Shown here: positions 6,226-7,468 of the stretch, one piece after another
Numbering within the stretch: the first letter of the stretch is position 1
How the letters are laid out: the number at the start of each line of letters is the position of its first letter
NCBI GenBank assembly: GCA_031411575.1
Contig: JANOBJ010000270.1
Span: 1 to 7,468, forward strand
Reading direction: 5' to 3'
Source: JANOBJ01 sp031411575
Lineage (GTDB): Bacteria; Pseudomonadota; Gammaproteobacteria; Burkholderiales; Burkholderiaceae_C
DNA length: 7,468 nt
Notes under the pieces: model-generated
What the model was told of the DNA's origin: nothing
Databases searched by the model: none
What the model saw: the letters and a program-made list of their open reading frames with translations, nothing else
Translations under genes and position numbers: made by a program

Positions 6226-7431
6226 TCAGGGCTGGGCGGTCTCGCTCAGGAACTGTTTGATCAGCGGGCACAGGATGCCCACCATCTCGTCGGCCTCGGC
6301 CGTGGTCAGGATCAGCGGTGGCACCAAGCGCACCACCGTGTCGGCGGTGACGCTGATCAGAAGGCCATCGGCCGCGCAGCGTTTCACCAGATCGCCGCAG
6401 GGCTTCCACAGCTCGATGCCGATCATCAGCCCCTGGCCACGAATTTCCTTCACACCCGCCACGCCAGCCAGTTCGCGGTTCAGCGCCGCGCGCAAGTGAC
6501 CACCGACCTTGGCGGCGTTGTCCAGCAGGCCGTCTTCTTCCATGATGCGGATGGTTTCCACCCCCGCGCGCATGGCCAGCGGGTTGCCGCCAAAAGTGGT
6601 GCCGTGGTTGCCGGGCTGGAAGATGTTGGCCGCCTTCGGCCCCGCCACCACCGCACCAATCGGCACGCCCGAGCCGAGGCCCTTGGCCAGCGGCATCACG
6701 TCGGGCAGGATGCCGGCCCACTGGTGCGCAAACCACTTGCCGGTGCGGCCCATGCCGCACTGCACCTCGTCGATCATCAGCAGCCAGTCCTGTTCGTCGC
6801 ACAGCTTTCGCACGGCCTGCAGGTAGTCGATGCGCATCGGGTTGACGCCGCCTTCGCCCTGGATGGTCTCGAAGAACACGGCCACCACGTTGGGGTTGCC
6901 AACGGTCGCCTTTTTCAGAGCCTCGATGTCGTTGAGCGGCACGCGGATGAAGCCTTCCACGAGCGGGCCGAAGCCCTTCTGCACTTTCTCGTTGCCGGTG
7001 GCGGACAGTGTGGCAATGCTGCGGCCGTGAAATGCCTTCTCATAGACCACGATCTCCGGCTTCTCGATGCCCTTGTCGTGGCCAAACTTGCGTGCCAGTT
7101 TGAGCGCCGCTTCGTTCGCCTCCAGGCCGGTGGAGCCGAAAAACACGTTCGTCATCCCCGACAGCGCCACCAGCTTGGCCGCCAGTTTTTCCTGGTTGGG
7201 CACGTGGTAGTAGTTGCAGCTGTGGATCATCTTCGCCACCTGGTCCTGCAGCGCGGGCACCAGCTTGGGGTGGTTGTGCCCCAGCGTGTTCACCGCGATT
7301 CCGGCGAGCGCATCGAGATAGCGCTTGCCGTTCGTGTCCCACAGGTACACGCCTTCGCCGTGCGACAGCGCGATCGGCAGGCGGCCGTAGGTGTTCATGG
7401 TGTGCGGCGAGGCGGGCGTGGGTTGCGGCAT
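6226..7431 (-). CDS. argD: Acetylornithine aminotransferase
   Basis: PLP-dependent class III aminotransferase (EC 2.6.1.11) that converts N-acetylglutamate semialdehyde and glutamate to N-acetylornithine and 2-oxoglutarate. In many bacteria it also serves lysine synthesis as succinyl-diaminopimelate transaminase. The ATG at 7431 is preferred over an upstream TTG at 7449 because AAGGA lies 6 bases before it, giving 401 residues, a normal length. Visible motifs are GIAVNTLGHNHPK, the cofactor phosphate loop FFGSTGLEANEAALK (98-112), FHGRSIATLSATG, LLMIDEVQCGMGRTG with cofactor-ring Asp221, PLAKGLGSGVPIGA with Schiff-base Lys250, and HGTTFGGNPLA. The gene is complete on the minus strand, with only 37 bp of upstream DNA in the window. 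Neighbouring argF, next in arginine synthesis apart from deacetylation, supports ArgD over other class III transaminases such as GABA transaminase. Confidence 0.94.
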   Translation of the reverse strand: MPQPTPASPHTMNTYGRLPIALSHGEGVYLWDTNGKRYLDALAGIAVNTLGHNHPKLVPALQDQVAKMIHSCNYYHVPNQEKLAAKLVALSGMTNVFFGSTGLEANEAALKLARKFGHDKGIEKPEIVVYEKAFHGRSIATLSATGNEKVQKGFGPLVEGFIRVPLNDIEALKKATVGNPNVVAVFFETIQGEGGVNPMRIDYLQAVRKLCDEQDWLLMIDEVQCGMGRTGKWFAHQWAGILPDVMPLAKGLGSGVPIGAVVAGPKAANIFQPGNHGTTFGGNPLAMRAGVETIRIMEEDGLLDNAAKVGGHLRAALNRELAGVAGVKEIRGQGLMIGIELWKPCGDLVKRCAADGLLISVTADTVVRLVPPLILTTAEADEMVGILCPLIKQFLSETAQP

Positions 7432-7437
7432 CACGGG

Positions 7438-7442
7438 TCCTT
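7438..7442 (-). promoter_or_regulatory. Ribosome binding site of argD
   Basis: AAGGA on the minus strand, with 6 bases between it and the ATG at 7431. It is the clearest Shine-Dalgarno in the window and decides the start of argD against the in-frame TTG at 7449, which lies upstream of this site. Confidence 0.7.
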
Positions 7443-7468
7443 GGGGCAACGGCAGAAATGAAAGCGGC

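Noticed and set aside
5235..6260. Plus-strand open frame (341 codons) opposite argF
   Set aside because: Antisense shadow of argF; no motif, and composition is typical of a reversed GC-rich gene.
6190..7461. Long plus-strand open frame (423 codons) opposite argD
   Set aside because: Antisense shadow of argD with His/Gln/Val-rich sequence and no domain signal.

Overview
The window is GC-rich proteobacterial DNA. It most likely comes from a betaproteobacterium of the Comamonadaceae type (Acidovorax, Hydrogenophaga or Rhodoferax-like). This rests on codon usage, on the protein sequences, and on a dispersed GC-rich palindromic repeat that I recognise from memory of that family. No RNA genes, insertion sequences or CRISPR arrays were seen.

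Layout: (1) 2-979, plus strand: the 3' part of an aromatic-ring FAD monooxygenase gene whose N-terminus lies left of the window. (2) 1028-2215, minus strand: a six-helix membrane protein with a degenerate GGDEF domain. The two genes converge across a gap of about 48 bp. (3) 2282-5159, minus strand: a compact tryptophan-catabolic operon, transcribed kynB, kynU, kynA. Both junctions are 4-bp ATGA stop/start overlaps. (4) 5160-5282: a 123-bp gap, the only sizeable intergenic space. (5) 5283-7431, minus strand: argD then argF, two arginine-biosynthesis genes 34 bp apart.

How the genes work together: KynA opens the indole ring of tryptophan to N-formylkynurenine. KynB removes the formyl group to give kynurenine. 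KynU splits kynurenine into anthranilate and alanine. ArgD and ArgF make ornithine (as the acetyl derivative) and then citrulline. The five minus-strand genes from argD to kynA, and possibly the GGDEF gene 66 bp further on, run in one direction. The kyn genes may therefore have their own promoter in the 123-bp gap or may be read partly from arg.

The most unusual point is kynU. Its protein is 468 residues, about 50 longer than typical kynureninases. Most of the excess is one 27-codon in-frame block that is a dispersed palindromic repeat translated as protein, plus two further loop expansions. An AT-rich inverted repeat also sits inside the gene. The active-site parts appear intact. The second point is the GGDEF protein, whose signature and metal ligands are lost, suggesting a non-enzymatic sensor or scaffold. 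I see no wholly new system in this window.
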